DNA of 64,000 nucleotides from contig JAODUO010000126.1 of assembly GCA_025642075.2 (NCBI GenBank), positions 1,072,501-1,136,500 of the forward strand. The letters are read 5' to 3'. Made by a program: the position numbers and the translations under genes. Positions 25,301 through 54,594 of the stretch are shown in pieces. The DNA is from Ridgeia piscesae. Its lineage: Eukaryota > Annelida > Polychaeta > Sabellida > Siboglinidae. Each line of letters opens with the position of its first letter. Position 1 is the first letter of the stretch. Below the pieces are notes generated by a model that worked only from the letters and a program-made list of their open reading frames with translations, was not told the DNA's origin and ran no database searches.

Positions 25301-26185
25301 CCAGTATCCACACAACAAGCCGAAACATTTATGTGATTGTAATTACCGGGTATATGTGATTATAATGAATATTCATGCCCATGCGGTGAACCATGCATTA
25401 ACTTTAAACACAGTGAACTTGTCGGATAAAACCAAAGTCAAATCAAAACCAAATATTCATGACCATGGCCACCGTGCCTTATTCAGATAGTACAGGTGAA
25501 ACCCAAACCAGAAATTTGGCGAACACCAAATTGATATGTTGTCAGGGTCATAAGAGATTAATAAAACACATTTGTAATGAAACGTAGGCAAAGAATTATA
25601 TGAAATAATTATGTTAACATGGTTACTCCAGGGGTAGTTAAAAATTGCTTGCATTACGGAGTGTATAATAATTTAAAAGAATCTCTTTAAGTGACCTACT
25701 GATTTACATCAATTGATAACATTTTTATCAATAAAGAATAATTTTAAGGTATTGCACACTTTTGTCTCGTCCGCATCACTGATAAATACACTTATGTATT
25801 GGTCATATCAATTAATATTTATGCAATTGATTTGCTCTATATCATCCACAATGCGCCTTACATAATACTGTTTCTATCACAAATACTAACAGTAATAACA
25901 AGGGTTGAAGTTTCTGAGTGCCCCAAACGAAACAAAATGATTAATAATGGAATCATCCAACAGGGGGAGACAGTAAGTGCATCCGCCATTGTTGTGTTGC
26001 CTACCTGGGATGATGCTGTCTGCCTGCACTATCTCTTCATTTCTTTGTTCAGAGTCCTTAGTCTGCCGTCGGACATGAGGGTGAATGAGTTCCTTCACTG
26101 ATGTATGTTTTATAATTTCATCTCCTTGTTTCACTATATCCTCAATGTCTTCCACCCTGTCACAGCCGCTATCATCACCAAGCAT
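12603..26185 (-). CDS. CDKAL1: CDKAL1: threonylcarbamoyladenosine tRNA methylthiotransferase, complete 14-exon gene
   Basis: Radical-SAM enzyme that adds the 2-methylthio group to t6A37 of tRNA-Lys(UUU). It is tail-anchored in the ER. Coding exons, 5' to 3': 26005-26185, 24791-24892, 21696-21859, 20340-20406, 19648-19768, 19150-19253, 18511-18677, 17731-17876, 17196-17256, 15996-16115, 14999-15061, 14400-14483, 13262-13435, 12603-12746. All have GT-AG borders and matching phases, giving 565 aa (human is about 579). MTTase domain cysteines lie at C72 ([10 protein letters not shown]), C108 (LLNSCTVK) and C137 (VVVAGCVPQ). The radical-SAM cluster motif is C213-C217-C220 ([10 protein letters not shown]). 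Family blocks [21 protein letters not shown], [10 protein letters not shown] and [15 protein letters not shown] follow, then a TRAM region in exons 12-13 (QVLVP, EVDI). A hydrophobic C-terminal helix (about 545-563) is the membrane anchor, with an Arg at 556. There are no frameshifts. A non-coding 5' exon is likely because an acceptor (gcaacag) precedes the ATG by 18 nt. Confidence 0.96.
12930..13215. repeat. Intronic dispersed repeat, copy 1
   Basis: Lies in the last CDKAL1 intron. It shares order and wording with 14105-14395 (tctgtggaccatttta.., ctctttaaaat.., aatagtgtcc-cagt-atac.., atttgcattttgaaaa.., tatcttagtgaaa). The two copies bracket coding exon 13. Confidence 0.6.
14105..14395. repeat. 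Intronic dispersed repeat, copy 2
   Basis: Same orientation as the copy at 12930-13215. It ends immediately before the donor of CDKAL1 coding exon 12. Sequence divergence between copies is considerable, so it is old. Confidence 0.6.
21874..21990. repeat. (CATCA)n pentanucleotide microsatellite
   Basis: About 23 copies of CATCA. It begins about 10 bp upstream of the acceptor of CDKAL1 coding exon 3 (21859 on the minus strand), so the splice-site polypyrimidine tract is very short. Confidence 0.97.
22148..22352. repeat. AT-rich dinucleotide repeat
   Basis: Long imperfect (AT)n with TATCATAT interruptions in CDKAL1 intron 2. Confidence 0.95.
22610..24405. repeat. Second copy of the minisatellite-bearing element, interrupted by a piggyBac-like insertion
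   Basis: 22618-22800 matches the sequence left of the SRF-intron array (gacccgtccacc.., cattgtggacaggtagaaatat, ggtggatgggtgg). 22826-22836 (gttaactggc) and 24360-24405 (cagttaacatccatgtgtcc accaaaacatgtgtgactg, split here for length) together read as roughly one and a half 43-bp units. A 1.5-kb insertion at TTAA interrupts them. No further copies of the unit follow. Confidence 0.75.
22841..24355 (+). mobile_element. PiggyBac-like transposon remnant with TTAA target duplication
   Basis: TTAA is present at both edges (22837-22840 and 24356-24359). The termini are inverted: left CCGATTAGATCCTA and right, read inward, CCCCATTAGGCCCTA. Just inside the left end is a GC-rich palindromic stretch (acggccgtggccggc) of the kind seen in piggyBac-family elements. 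An ORF starting ATG at 23101 gives [18 protein letters not shown] and an acidic tail, resembling piggyBac transposase N-termini. It runs into a donor-like gtaagt. The catalytic DDD domain is absent, so the element is non-autonomous or internally deleted. It sits in CDKAL1 intron 2. Confidence 0.65.
24508..24786. repeat. 7-bp tandem repeat GTGTA(A/G)T adjoining a splice donor
   Basis: First GTGTAAT then GTGTAGT units, with degenerate inserts (24610-24710). The array ends 5 bp from the donor of CDKAL1 coding exon 2. On the sense strand the intron therefore begins gtgggtac followed directly by (ACACTAC)n. Confidence 0.93.
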
Positions 26186-26606
26186 GTTGGAGATTCTGTT
26201 AATCTGTTGCAAAAACAAAAGTAATAAATGACTACAGCAATACAGTATTAATGTCAATTGTAATTAATCATAAATTAATATAATGATGTAAATAAAAAAT
26301 ATGAATGTGTAAATAATTACATGATATCTAATTTAAAATATAAAATGGTGAAATTTAAGGTTATAGTTACATAAATGCATACTAAAAAAATTAACTATAT
26401 ATCTATTGACATTTGTGATATTTATTATCTACTAATACTATATTATTATGCTCTGCATGTTGGGGAAACAGTTGCAGTGTTTGTAGGACAGGTAAGAAAG
26501 AACCTTTGACTAGCTGTTGTGTGTTGTGTGTTGGTTTATGCATATTATAATTATATGACATGTGTGATCACTGTTCTACATAAATTATGATAAATTATAT
26601 CTATTT

Positions 26607-27288
26607 CCATAATTCCCAGAGTAGTGACATCGCTGCACTGTGAATTAGGAAAACACTTGTGGTATTCGCAGATACAAATACAAAGTAAACCTCTGTTCAG
26701 TAGTGTCAACTATTGTGGATGTAGTTACAAATTATAAGAAATAAATATAATAAAATTTATAAAAGTACAAGTAAAACATGAATAGCTAAATCGTTGTTGT
26801 ACGGAACTGAACTAGAGAAACTAAAACTAAATTAAAGGTGGTTTTGTTGTAATTTATATTATTTATCAATGTAGTCAAGAAATAGAAGTATATATTTATT
26901 AAAAAAAATACGTACATAGCAATTGGAAAATATGTATATAAATATTCCATGTCTGCCGGGAACGGAGATTGAACCCGTGCCGCCGGCATGACAGGCATAA
27001 ATGCTAACCACTACACTATCGCTTCTCTCATGACACTACTATCTGAGCCTCTCGCCTCGACATTATTAGGACAGTATAGTGTTTAAAAAAACACGCCAAC
27101 TGTATTTAGTATGCAGCTAATAACACAGGTATATGCACTGAGTTCTAATCCAATAAACACCCTTTCATACAGGTCTGCTCTGTGAATACTAGCAACTATT
27201 TTCCTAATTCGCAGAGCAGTGACGTCACTGCACTTCCCTAATTCGCAGAGCATTGACATCACTGCTCTGCGAATAGCCAGAGATATTT
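26607..27288. mobile_element. Candidate MITE with palindromic, CRE-containing ends
   Basis: Left end: attcccagagtagtgacatc gctgcactgtgaattagg (split for length). The same sequence appears inverted at 27196-27288, where it occurs twice (attcgcagagcagtgacgtc.. and a final hairpin, ATTCGCAGAGCA / TGCTCTGCGAAT, with perfect 12-bp arms). TGACGTCA, a full CRE palindrome, is in the right end. No ORF is seen. It lies upstream of the CDKAL1 start codon, in its 5' intron or promoter side. Target duplication was not resolved. Confidence 0.55.
26941..27030 (-). repeat. tRNA-Asp-like sequence inside the candidate MITE
   Basis: On the minus strand: A-box-like TAGTGTAGTGGTTAGC, anticodon-loop-like CCTGTCAT (GTC, as in tRNA-Asp), then a T arm ACGGG-TTCAATC-TCCGT that pairs over 5 bp. 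The acceptor and anticodon stems do not pair, so this is a tRNA-derived SINE head or pseudogene and not a working tRNA gene. Confidence 0.55.
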
Positions 27289-27289
27289 A

Positions 27290-28600
27290 AACTACTACTT
27301 TCTAAAAATCAAGTCTTTATTATCGGGATATTAATTACATGTTGCTATTAAGAAATAACAGTAGTGACATATAATATGTCATAAGCTATCTTAAACATGA
27401 CTCACTTGTTCAACTGCTCAATATACACAGTAATCGACATCGGTAGATATCACATCGACATAAACAGTGAGCGATAATAGAGCTCCATGTGTATATTTGC
27501 TATCTTAAATCGTTCAAAACATTTTCTTCTCCGATAATTCCACATATGTTATACCAAAACAGCAAAATCAAGAAAACAGTATCAGATCGTCAACGAATTT
27601 TCTTCTCAAGTATGTCAAATGTAATAAAACAAAATTTCATCGTGACGAGAGACGAGTTGGAATTACTTTTTAGTTCTTGGCGTTATCGCTAGGGCAATAC
27701 ATTTTTCTTGCGGGTCTCGTTTACTCAGGCACCGTAAGATGGTAGCACCTTTAACCAGTTAACGAAGTCGAAGGAGGGCGTCTTTTTGTAAACTGTTATT
27801 TTTAACGGGAATCACTTGTACGTTGCATGCATTTTGGGGGTTCCGGACAACGAGAAAGTTCCTCGCACGCCGCTGAGATACATGAACTGTTACACTTATA
27901 GAGCCTAAGACCGTATCATCGGTAAGACTGTCACAGATTACGCATGATTACGCACAAGTTTAGCGGAACATGGTAAACATCGATTAGACCGCGACCCCCT
28001 TTCTAATTGATCTTCCAAACGACTGTCTATGTTGTAAACCACCTACACGACACACCTACAATCGGAAGGAACTCAGTTTTATGATCAATTAATATGAGAT
28101 AACTCGAGGTCAGCCGCTTCCGATTCTCTATTATACATGCCTGGAGACTGTGGTGTTCCCGTGGTGTGGCAAGGTTCAAAGCAAACGTAACCTATGTGTA
28201 CCCATCAGCTGCGGGTCATCGGCGTAATGATGGATCTTTACACCGTGCTTCCTGGAGACATCGCCGACTGGATGGACATAGGCCCTACAGGGAAAACAAT
28301 GCAGGACGGACCATCGGGGTACTCTCTGGTGTTCGATATGTGGTCTGACCAATCACAAAACTGCTTGCGATCTCACGAATGGAGAGCGTAATTCTGAATA
28401 CAACCACGAAAGCTGAGCCGACTGATTAGGGTGGTGCGGTCAGTTGTGTTCAGAACGGGACCCTCATAGCTAATGAAACAAAAACTCGGGCAAAGTACAA
28501 ATCCATGTTTGGGAGAAGGTTCCCGCGTAATCGCAAGCCAACGTTCAGCGTACGCTATACGACGTGTTTCGTTGGAAACGCTACGTCCAAACAATGTTAT
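27290..28600. promoter_or_regulatory. Divergent intergenic region between CDKAL1 (-) and the receptor gene (+)
   Basis: This interval separates divergently oriented genes and should contain the CDKAL1 first exon and both promoters. No motif lets me place start sites. An open frame at 28194-28391 (+) has a protein-like composition (DLYTVLPGDIADWMDIG..) but matches nothing I recognise and could be chance. Confidence 0.3.
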
Positions 28601-28615
28601 CTAAACGCGCAACAA

Positions 28616-46717
<18,102 letters not shown>

Positions 46718-46977
46718 CGTCACAGCTGCCTGGGATACGTCCATCGTTCAATGCGCCGGGAGTGTAAGACCACGCACGCGCCGACGCGCTAACCGGAAGT
46801 CTTTCTGCTTGACGGACTGAAACGAATGGTCGACCCATGAATGGCAGTGCATAGATTTACACTAGTGTTACATATAGAACTGCTATAGACTTCTACGGTA
46901 ACTATAGCTAACAGTGCTTTACTACTTAGATGAGAAATACCGTTATTAACTTATATGTAACATGTACGGATACTTTG

Positions 46978-46983
46978 AATAAA
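46978..46983 (+). terminator. Polyadenylation signal AATAAA of the receptor gene
   Basis: AATAAA about 260 bp past the expected stop codon, on the same strand. Confidence 0.5.
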
Positions 46984-47087
46984 TGCAGCTTGTAATGCGA
47001 TTCGTCAAGATAGACATCCAAATTAACAAGGTGGTTTATGAATAAATAATCAGCGTCAGGTATAAAAAGTGCGTGCGTGCGTGCGTG

Positions 47088-47249
47088 TCACATACGGTCT
47101 TTCGCCAGTTGCCTCAGGGTCTTGGTGTCGTTGCGCGATCTCAGCCTGACGCCCGTCTCTCCGAGGCCCGTGCGCAGTAGGTCTAGGAGGCTTGTGGTGT
47201 GCCTGCTCACACGGCTTCTGTACCGGCATAACATGCAGACAACGGCAAA
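47088..47249 (-). CDS. Candidate terminal exon of an unknown minus-strand gene
   Basis: 54 codons between an acceptor-like atgtag (in-frame TAG immediately before) and a TGA. It is GC-rich like the receptor exons and unlike the surrounding AT-rich DNA. The translation has a short hydrophobic start (FAVVCMLC), then basic and polar sequence (HTTSLLDLLRTGLGETG.., LRSRNDTKTLRQLAKDRM). I do not recognise it. The plus strand is also open here, so coding status is uncertain. No upstream exon was found. Confidence 0.3.
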   Translation of the reverse strand, partial: FAVVCMLCRYRSRVSRHTTSLLDLLRTGLGETGVRLRSRNDTKTLRQLAKDRM

Positions 47250-47639
47250 CTACATGCAGGGTCAGTCGTGCAGCGCGGTCTTCGGGCACACGGCACACGT
47301 AAACGAACACTGACCTCAGCATACCCCGTACTCTCTGTCACTGCGGTTCTGTGTCACAGCGGGCGGACAGATCTTCGTTTGATATCACTCCGTAAGGCCA
47401 TCGCACGCCAAGGTTTTTTCCTCCAGGTTTTTTGAGACGTTCACTTTTTCCCCCTACAGATGTCTATCAAAGTGCTGCCCTGGATGTGCTGTCATATTTT
47501 GTTAACATGGCCGATCTATATGCATCTTCTAGTGGCGAACATATTGTCCATACTACCTCATAATTCTGAACAATTCCCAACAAGCATCGATGTTGCACCT
47601 TTTTTGTACAGTGAACAGTGAACCTAGCGCCCTGTTGGA

Positions 47640-47905
47640 TTTCCATTCTTCATTTCATCGTAGCGTGGCACTGTCGTCAACAGTGTCGTTGATGGTACCG
47701 AGGAATGTGTGTGCGTTGTTGAAAAAGAGGCTCATGCGACATATGGACATGTAATAAGATTTCAAAACTGTTCCCCAGGGCACAGTGGAAGGCGAAAGAC
47801 CAGGAAGACACAAACATAAATGGGCGGACAACATCCTAGAATCGACCGGGATGGACTTTGCTACAACCCAAGCCCTTGCTAGAAAACGCCAGAGATTGAG
47901 ATAGC
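47640..47905 (+). pseudogene. LINE 3'-terminal fragment
   Basis: The frame shows VPQGTVEGERPGRHKHKWAD, then NILESTGMDF and ALARKRQRLR before a stop. This resembles the common LINE C-terminal pattern G.R..GRP...W.DNI..WTG....A...A.DR..WR. An in-frame double stop upstream shows decay. Confidence 0.6.
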
Positions 47906-48390
47906 TATATCGCAAAAAGCATCAATGCTGCCCCTACCACCTTCTGTTTCGGAATGAATAAGAAGAATCCATTTTAAAACAATTCGCAATACTAGTTTAA
48001 ACCAATATGCATGCAACATTAAACACCAATGTAAATAACGAATAATATATTATAATTTATCACCAGACTCGACACTCAGACGCTTACGCCAAATCTGTGT
48101 GGCACGTGGATCTAATAACAAGAGAACGTAAGATCTTACGTGATACGTATATCACGTTAATGACGTAACGTTTACGTCTGCCTACTGTGGGGTCACAGGT
48201 GTAGATTTTGTTTAGTTTTTTTAAATATAACTGTGCGTTGTTCAGGGATAGGTTTCTATACGCAATTCTGCACCAATAATAAAATAATGTATAAACAATT
48301 TTTTTAAAGTGTAAATGACGTCATAATAGTTTATCTTTTCAATACACGTGTTAATGACGTCATAGTAGATTTACGCGCGTTGCTGGGCGG

Positions 48391-48504
48391 TGTATCATAA
48401 AACAACACGTGTATCAACTTTTACCCTAGTCCACAGTGCCTTTATTACCTCAGTCTTGTATTACCGTAAAGTGCTGTATTTAACACCATGATAATCTCAT
48501 TACA
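48391..48504 (-). repeat. 3' LTR of the Ty3/gypsy element
   Basis: TG...CA-bounded 114-bp segment, nearly identical over about 105 bp to 54595-54701. On the minus strand it is preceded directly by a purine-rich tract (positions 48505-48520, reading aagcaagaaggaaaga), as expected for a polypurine tract next to a 3' LTR. Confidence 0.75.
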
Positions 48505-49275
48505 TCTTTCCTTCTTGCTTTAACTAAAGTACATTATAAGTTTTATGCACATTAGTTCTGCACATTTCGATGTTATCTCACAAGTTCGTAAGTCTTCATT
48601 CACTGTTCTTAACTGTTCAGTTTGTATCAGTCCAATTAAAGGCATGATAATGTCCTGTTTGACTACTCCTGATTATCTACTTTATACGCAAAGAAACTTG
48701 CATTTATAACTAGAAACCAGGGTAGACTGCCCTTTGTTTCGTCTAATGTTATATGAATGCGATTATTCTGCCCATTGCTATCTTTTAGTCGTGTACATAA
48801 CGACTCGGCAGCTTGATGATCCGGCCACTACGTGTAGTGCGCACATCACTCATTGTTGACACAGGCTGTGACTGGTCTGTGCAGTGGCTTGATTGTGCTG
48901 CCTCCGGAGTCACTCCCGACTGATTTGTTGAGGCTGTGGCTCCTCCCGACGGGTGATCTACACAAACCTCTTTCTCTCTGTCGTCGTATCATCGTGTACT
49001 GGCACAAACCTCTCGTGTCTTTAGCAGATGACGTCTGTTTCTTCGTAAACCTTACCCCTCCCCAAGCTCCACTAGGTACGATTTGGGGTGCTACCCTTGC
49101 CAGTACTTGCGCTTTCTCACTCCATACACCATCACCTCTGACCCTGACTGTGTCAGTAGTCTCTATTGGCTTGAGTTGATTGCTACCATGATCATAATAG
49201 GCTTCTGTTTGATGTCTGGCAACTTGTGCATGGTGACATGTTTTTTTCCGGGGCGCTTCGTTTTCAGTTTCCTGT

Positions 49276-50316
49276 TCATTGAGATCTCTCCAGGAGATCG
49301 GTCACTTCCCGACAGTGGTGAAGTTCTGTAGTTTTAGCAATGCCAGGTACGGATCCTCGTAATTTTTCCTTGGCTTTCTTCAACAAACGCTTCACGATTT
49401 GTACCGCTTTTTCCGCCTTTCCATTACTCTGTGGGTACTCGGGACTAGATGTCACATGTTTGAAGCCGTATTGCATTGCAAACTGTCGGAATTCACGGCT
49501 GCTGAACTGTGGTCCATTATCTGACACAACCACAGAAGGAAGACCGTGTCTTGCCATGATGGATTTCATGTGACTTATGGTGTTTGTGGACGACAGATCT
49601 TCTAGTTTGCCAACTTCTGGGTAGTTTGATGTATAGACGACAACCACCAAGAAGTTCTTGCCAAACAGCGTGAATAAGTCTGCTCCTATCTTCCGCCAAG
49701 GTTGCTCGGGTATTTCATGTTGTTCCATTGGCTCTTTTGTCTGCTTGTACCTGTGTTTCTGACATGTACCGCATCGTCCTATGTGGTTTTCAATGTCGTT
49801 GTTGATGTTGGGCCAGTACATCACTTCTCTTGCTCTGGCCTGGCATTTTTCTATGCCTAGATGTCCTTCGTGACTCTTCTTCAGCATATCACCTTGTAGT
49901 GTTTTAGGTATGATAACTTTCGGTCCTTTCACCAACACCCCATCGAATTCAGTGATATCACCTCTGAAGTGGTAGTATGGTTTCAGTGATTGCGCATGAT
50001 TACTTTCCCATCCGAAGTGCACTGCATTCAGGACGTCTTTCAGTTCCTCGTCGTCCTTTGTGTGGGTGGAAATCTTTTCCCACATTGGATCACTCACTTG
50101 TGCATTCTGTCTGATCATATCCACGTGTGCTTTGATCTCCTCTTCTGTGTTACTTTTCTTTACACTTCTGTCAAATGCACGTGACAGAGTGTCAGCTACT
50201 ATCAGGTATTTTCCCGGTTTGAACTCGAGTTTCAAGTCATACCTTCTCAATCGCAGCATCATTCTTTGTAGACGAGGCGTCAGATCGCACAGATTCTTCT
50301 TGTGGAGTGAAACCAA
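49276..50316 (-). pseudogene. Gypsy RNase H end and integrase frame
   Basis: 346 codons open. The order is: RNase H C-terminal part (VADTLSRAFD), a linker, the zinc finger with H..H and C..C (HEGHLG...CGTCQKH), then the catalytic core with Asp in GADLF, Asp in VVVSDNGPQFSS and Glu in SNGKAEKAV. The frame ends without a chromodomain. All three catalytic residues are present although neighbouring pol frames are broken. Confidence 0.85.
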
Positions 50317-50434
50317 GGGCTTGTGGTCGGTTTCTCCTTTCCCCCAGCACCATACACAACCCTGGAACTTTCACATGCAAAGACTAGCCCTAAAAGCTCC
50401 TTCTCAATTTGAGCATAGTTATTTTCTGCAGAGG

Positions 50435-51992
50435 TCATGGCACGCGAGATGAACGCAACTGGAAGCCAATTTCCATCGTGCTCCTGTAGAAGTACGGCTC
50501 CCAAGCCTTTGAAGCATCGCTCGATATTTTGCTTCTTCTAGCTGGATCATAGAACTTCAGGAGTGGTTCCGTCGTGAAGAAGTCTTTTATGTCTAGCCAT
50601 TCCTTTGCCTGTTCGGCTTCCCACTGCCAGTCATTCTTCTCGAGTAGCAGTTGTCTCAGGGCTGTTGTCTTTACCGTCAAGTTCGGCACAAACTTGGCCA
50701 TGTAGTTTACCATGCCAATTGCTCTCTGTACTTCCTCTTTGGTCGTGGGTACTGGCATGTTGCAAACTCCAGCAACTTTGTCCGGATCTGGCTTGATTCC
50801 CTGGTGTGTTAGCTTTTCTCCTAAGTACGTCAATTCTGTGACACCAAATACGCACTTTTTCTCGTTCAGTTTGAGTCCAGAGCGTCTGACGGTGGCCAAC
50901 GCCCTCTTCAGTCGAGCGTCGTGCTCTTCTCTTGTTCGTCCCCAGACGACTATGTCATCCATGAAGACTTTGACTCCTGTCTCGCTCTCGAACAGTTGCT
51001 GAATCTTGGCATGGAATATTTCTGGTGCACAGTTGGTCCCATATGGAAGTCTTTTGAAGGAGTATCGGCCGAAAGGCGTAGCGACTGTACATAGATGTGT
51101 ACTCTCTGAGGATTTCAGACCTGTGTGGCAGGTGGTAGTGTTCTCTTCTGATGTATTCATTGAGGTCCATTGGATCTAGACACAGTCTCAGGTCACCGTT
51201 GGGCTTCTCCACTATAACCAGTGGCAGCACCCAATCCGTTGGTCTTTCGGCTTTGACCAGCACCTCTGTCTGAACCAGTCTGTCAAGCTCTTTCTTCAAC
51301 TTCTGCTTCTGAGACTGCGGGACTTTCCTCGCCGGATACACAGAGGGTACATAGTTTTGTCGCAGATGTATCTTGCATGTCCCTTCCAAACAGCCTAGTC
51401 CCTTGAAGATATCCGGGTACTCTTTCTTTATGTCTGCACTTGTCAGGACCCCATTTTCTTTAACTGTGCAAACTTTCCGTACGCCACACTCTCTTGTCAC
51501 CAAGCCCAGTCGCTCACTGTCGCTGGCACCGATGAGTGACTGTCTTCCTTTGGAAACAACTACAAATTTTAGTCTATGTTTCTTTCCCATGTGGTTGACT
51601 GTAGCAATGCATATTCCAAGAGTTTCGATGTTTTCTTCATTGTACGTTTTCAGCTTGGGACGTCGCTCTGTCTGTAGTTTTGGCTTACTGGCAAGCCCCT
51701 CATAATCGCTCAGACTCGGTATATTCACCTGGGCACCGCTGTCTACTTTCAACGGCACATCGTGTATAGCTGACACAAAGAAACATCCTTCGTCGCCAGT
51801 GCTGTCATTGTCTACACCGACAACTTGCACTCTTCGCGTCAAACACTTTGAGGCATAGTGATTTCTGCCACATTTGTCACAAATGGCGCCCCATGGGCCC
51901 GGAACCCCCCGTTTACATTGTTTCTTTTTAGGTGTCAGGGCGTTTCTTGTTGCTTGTTCCACTACAGGGACTTGTTTTTTTCTTAGGTTCAA
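50435..51992 (-). pseudogene. Gypsy protease and reverse transcriptase frames
   Basis: Two overlapping minus frames. The upstream one (50955-51992) has the zinc knuckle, protease (LKVDSGAQVNI) and RT fingers (VVEKPNGDLRLCLDP type). The downstream one (50435-51160) has TPFGRYSFKRLPYGTN, VFMDDIVVWG and the thumb and connection region, ending in broken RNase H. The junction has lost residues that include the first RT aspartate. Confidence 0.85.
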
Positions 51993-52559
51993 TTTTTTTC
52001 AGTTTTCGAATCAAGTTCACACTTGCACTCTTTTCTGCGCCAGTTAACACTTTCATTTGCGCTTGCGCGGCTTCGTTTGCTTTGCAAATGTTAATTCCCG
52101 CTCTAACGTTAGCTCTGAGTCTCTGAGTAACCTTTCCTTTATTTTGGGGTCTCTGATGCCCACTACCACTCAATCACGTATCAGGCTATCTTGCAGCGAC
52201 CCAAATTCACATGACTGTGACTTCAGCCTTAAGTCCGTGGTAAAACTATCTATCGTCTCACCTTCACCTTGTATTCGGGTGTGAAACACGTATCGGTCGT
52301 AAATGACGTTTTTTCGCGGCACGCAGAACTCGGTGAACTTTCTCATGACTGTGTTAAATTTTCTGCTGTTTCCGCCGGGACGGCTGGTTGATTACCTACT
52401 GCCGCTTTGGCAGGTTCGTACGTGAATGTACGAAACACTTCTTTTGCCTCGGGTCCAGCAACTTTTTCAACAAATCCCAAAATTTTTTCTTTTCTTCCCG
52501 AATTTCTTCTTTTAAACCAAAACATGAAGTTAATGAAAATGGAACCTTGTTTCAAAAAA

Positions 52560-54594
52560 AATCATCAACATTATGAAACACTATGTACCAATCCGTCTTA
52601 CAACTTCCAGACACAACCTTCCCTGGTTCAATAAAGACTTGAAAAAAATGTGCAAAAGAAAGAAACGATTATATAAGAAAGCAAAAATATCTAGAAATCC
52701 AGAAGACTGGCAAGAGTTTTGTAACATCAGGAAAGACATGCACAAACACCTTCGTTCTGCTAGACTGTCCTATATAAATCAATTCCTAACAACTGCAATA
52801 ACAGACAAACCGAAAGCATTCTGGAGTTTCATTTCCAAACTTAGACAAGATAACCAGGGTATTGGGGACCTCAACATTGCGGGAAACATAATTAGCGATG
52901 ACAAGCAAAAAGCAGAAGCCTTAGGCAATCAGTTCAAAAGTGTCTTTACATATGAAGGAAATTCCAAGCTGCCAAATCTGAATGACAGCCCACATGGAAA
53001 AATACCCGAATTAACAATTTCATTTAAAGGAGTACATGACCAACTATCAAAAATTAACACCTCTAAATCGCAAGGACCAGATGGCATTCCACCATGGTTT
53101 CTAAACAGATATGCCTACCACCTAACACCAATAATACATGATATCTTCCAATCATCAGTTGACTCTGGTCAAGTCCCCAAAGCCTGGAACGAAGCAAACA
53201 TAACAGCAATTTTCAAGAAAGGAAACAGGGCAGAAACTTCAAACTACATACCAATATCCTTAACACCTGTGATTTCTAAACTTCTTGAACACATAATTCA
53301 TAGCCACATCATGAAACACCTTGAACAACATCACATCCTAACTGACCACCAACATGGTTTTCGTGCAAAAAGATCAACAGAAACTCAATTAATTCAAACT
53401 GTCCATGATATAAGCAAATATCTAGATGAAAAGAAATCTGTAGACATGGCCATTCTAGACTTCACTAAAGCATTCGACAAAGTTCCACATAAAAGACTAA
53501 TCCACAAACTAAAATACTATGGCATCACAGGCCCAATATCGTCATGGATAGAAAGCTTCCTTGCAGAAAGAACTCAACAGGTTGTAATAAATGGATCAGC
53601 ATCCAAACCAATTAAAGTCACCTCAGGGGTACCACAGGGAACCGTACTGGGGCCCTTACTTTTCTTACTTTACATAAATGATCTACCCAACAATCTCACT
53701 TCAAACGTTCGCCTTTTGCAGATGACTGCCTACTATATCAACCAATTAAATCAGACAATGACATTTCTCTCCTCCAAAATGATCTAATCAAACTTGAGGA
53801 ATGGCAAAACACCTGGCTTATGAAATTCAATCCCACCAAATGCTTCACAATGACATTAGCCTCAAGAAAACCGACACCAAATATTTACACCTTCTGTGGC
53901 CAACAACTTAAATCTGTTCAATCACATTGTTATCTTGGTGTACAAATATCAAATACATTAAATTGGACAGCACAATGCAACTCAGTCGCTAGGAAAGCAC
54001 AACAGACTCTAGGAGTCATTAGGAGAAATCTAAACAAATGCCCAACCCACATTAAGTCAATAGCCTACACAACCCTTGTCCGACCAATACTTGAATATGC
54101 ATCAGCATCATGGGATCCACACTGCCTAAAACATATTAAAACCTTAGAAAGAATCCAAAGACAAGCTGCCAGATTTTGTACACATAACTATTCTAGAGAA
54201 CCAGGAACAGTAACCCAACTTTTTAAAGACCTCCAGTGGGACACCCTCCAAACAAGAAGAAAAATTAAAAGACTTAGCATAATATACAAAATGGAACATA
54301 ACCTTATAGATATCCCGCTAGATCACTATATCCAACACAACACTAGAACCTCACGTAAACATGACAGTCAGTTCTTGCAAATTAGATACTCTGCAAACAT
54401 ATTTGGAAGCAGCTTCTTTCCAACAACAATTAAGGAATGGAATTCTCTCCCCTCAAACACTGTCTCAAGTAAATCACTAAAATCATTTCAGAATAGTTTA
54501 ATCCAACATTTTAACAATTAAGTCAGATGACCCACCATGCGCACTGGCGTGATGTGTCCCTAGGACATTTTGCCAGTTAAGATACAGATACAGA
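52560..54594 (+). mobile_element. 5'-truncated LINE (jockey/CR1-like RT) inserted in the gypsy element
   Basis: The frame 52573-53787 starts in the linker before RT (LPWFNKDLKKMCKRKKRLYK) and carries the RT blocks SQGPDGIPPWFL, ILDFTKAFDKVPHKRL (first Asp) and SGVPQGTVLGPLLFLLYIND. It is broken exactly at the (F)ADD active-site block near 53718 by a single missing base in a T run. The second frame (53820-54521) continues with the C-terminal part (YLGVQIS..LNWTAQC, RPILEYASASWDPH). Endonuclease and ORF1 are absent. The 3' end is a short (GATACA)n tail (54579-54594) abutting the gypsy LTR. It looks fairly recent. Confidence 0.85.

Noticed and set aside
26941..27030. Functional tRNA-Asp gene
   Set aside because: Only the T arm pairs. 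The acceptor and anticodon stems are broken.
28194..28391. Open frame DLYTVLPGDIADWMDIG..
   Set aside because: Protein-like composition, but no recognised family, splice partner or conserved motif. Kept only as a note in the intergenic entry.
48381..48385. TGCTG as target duplication of the gypsy element (also after 54701)
   Set aside because: It would leave an LTR not starting with TG. The TG...CA boundary at 48391 is preferred, and a 5-bp match can be chance.
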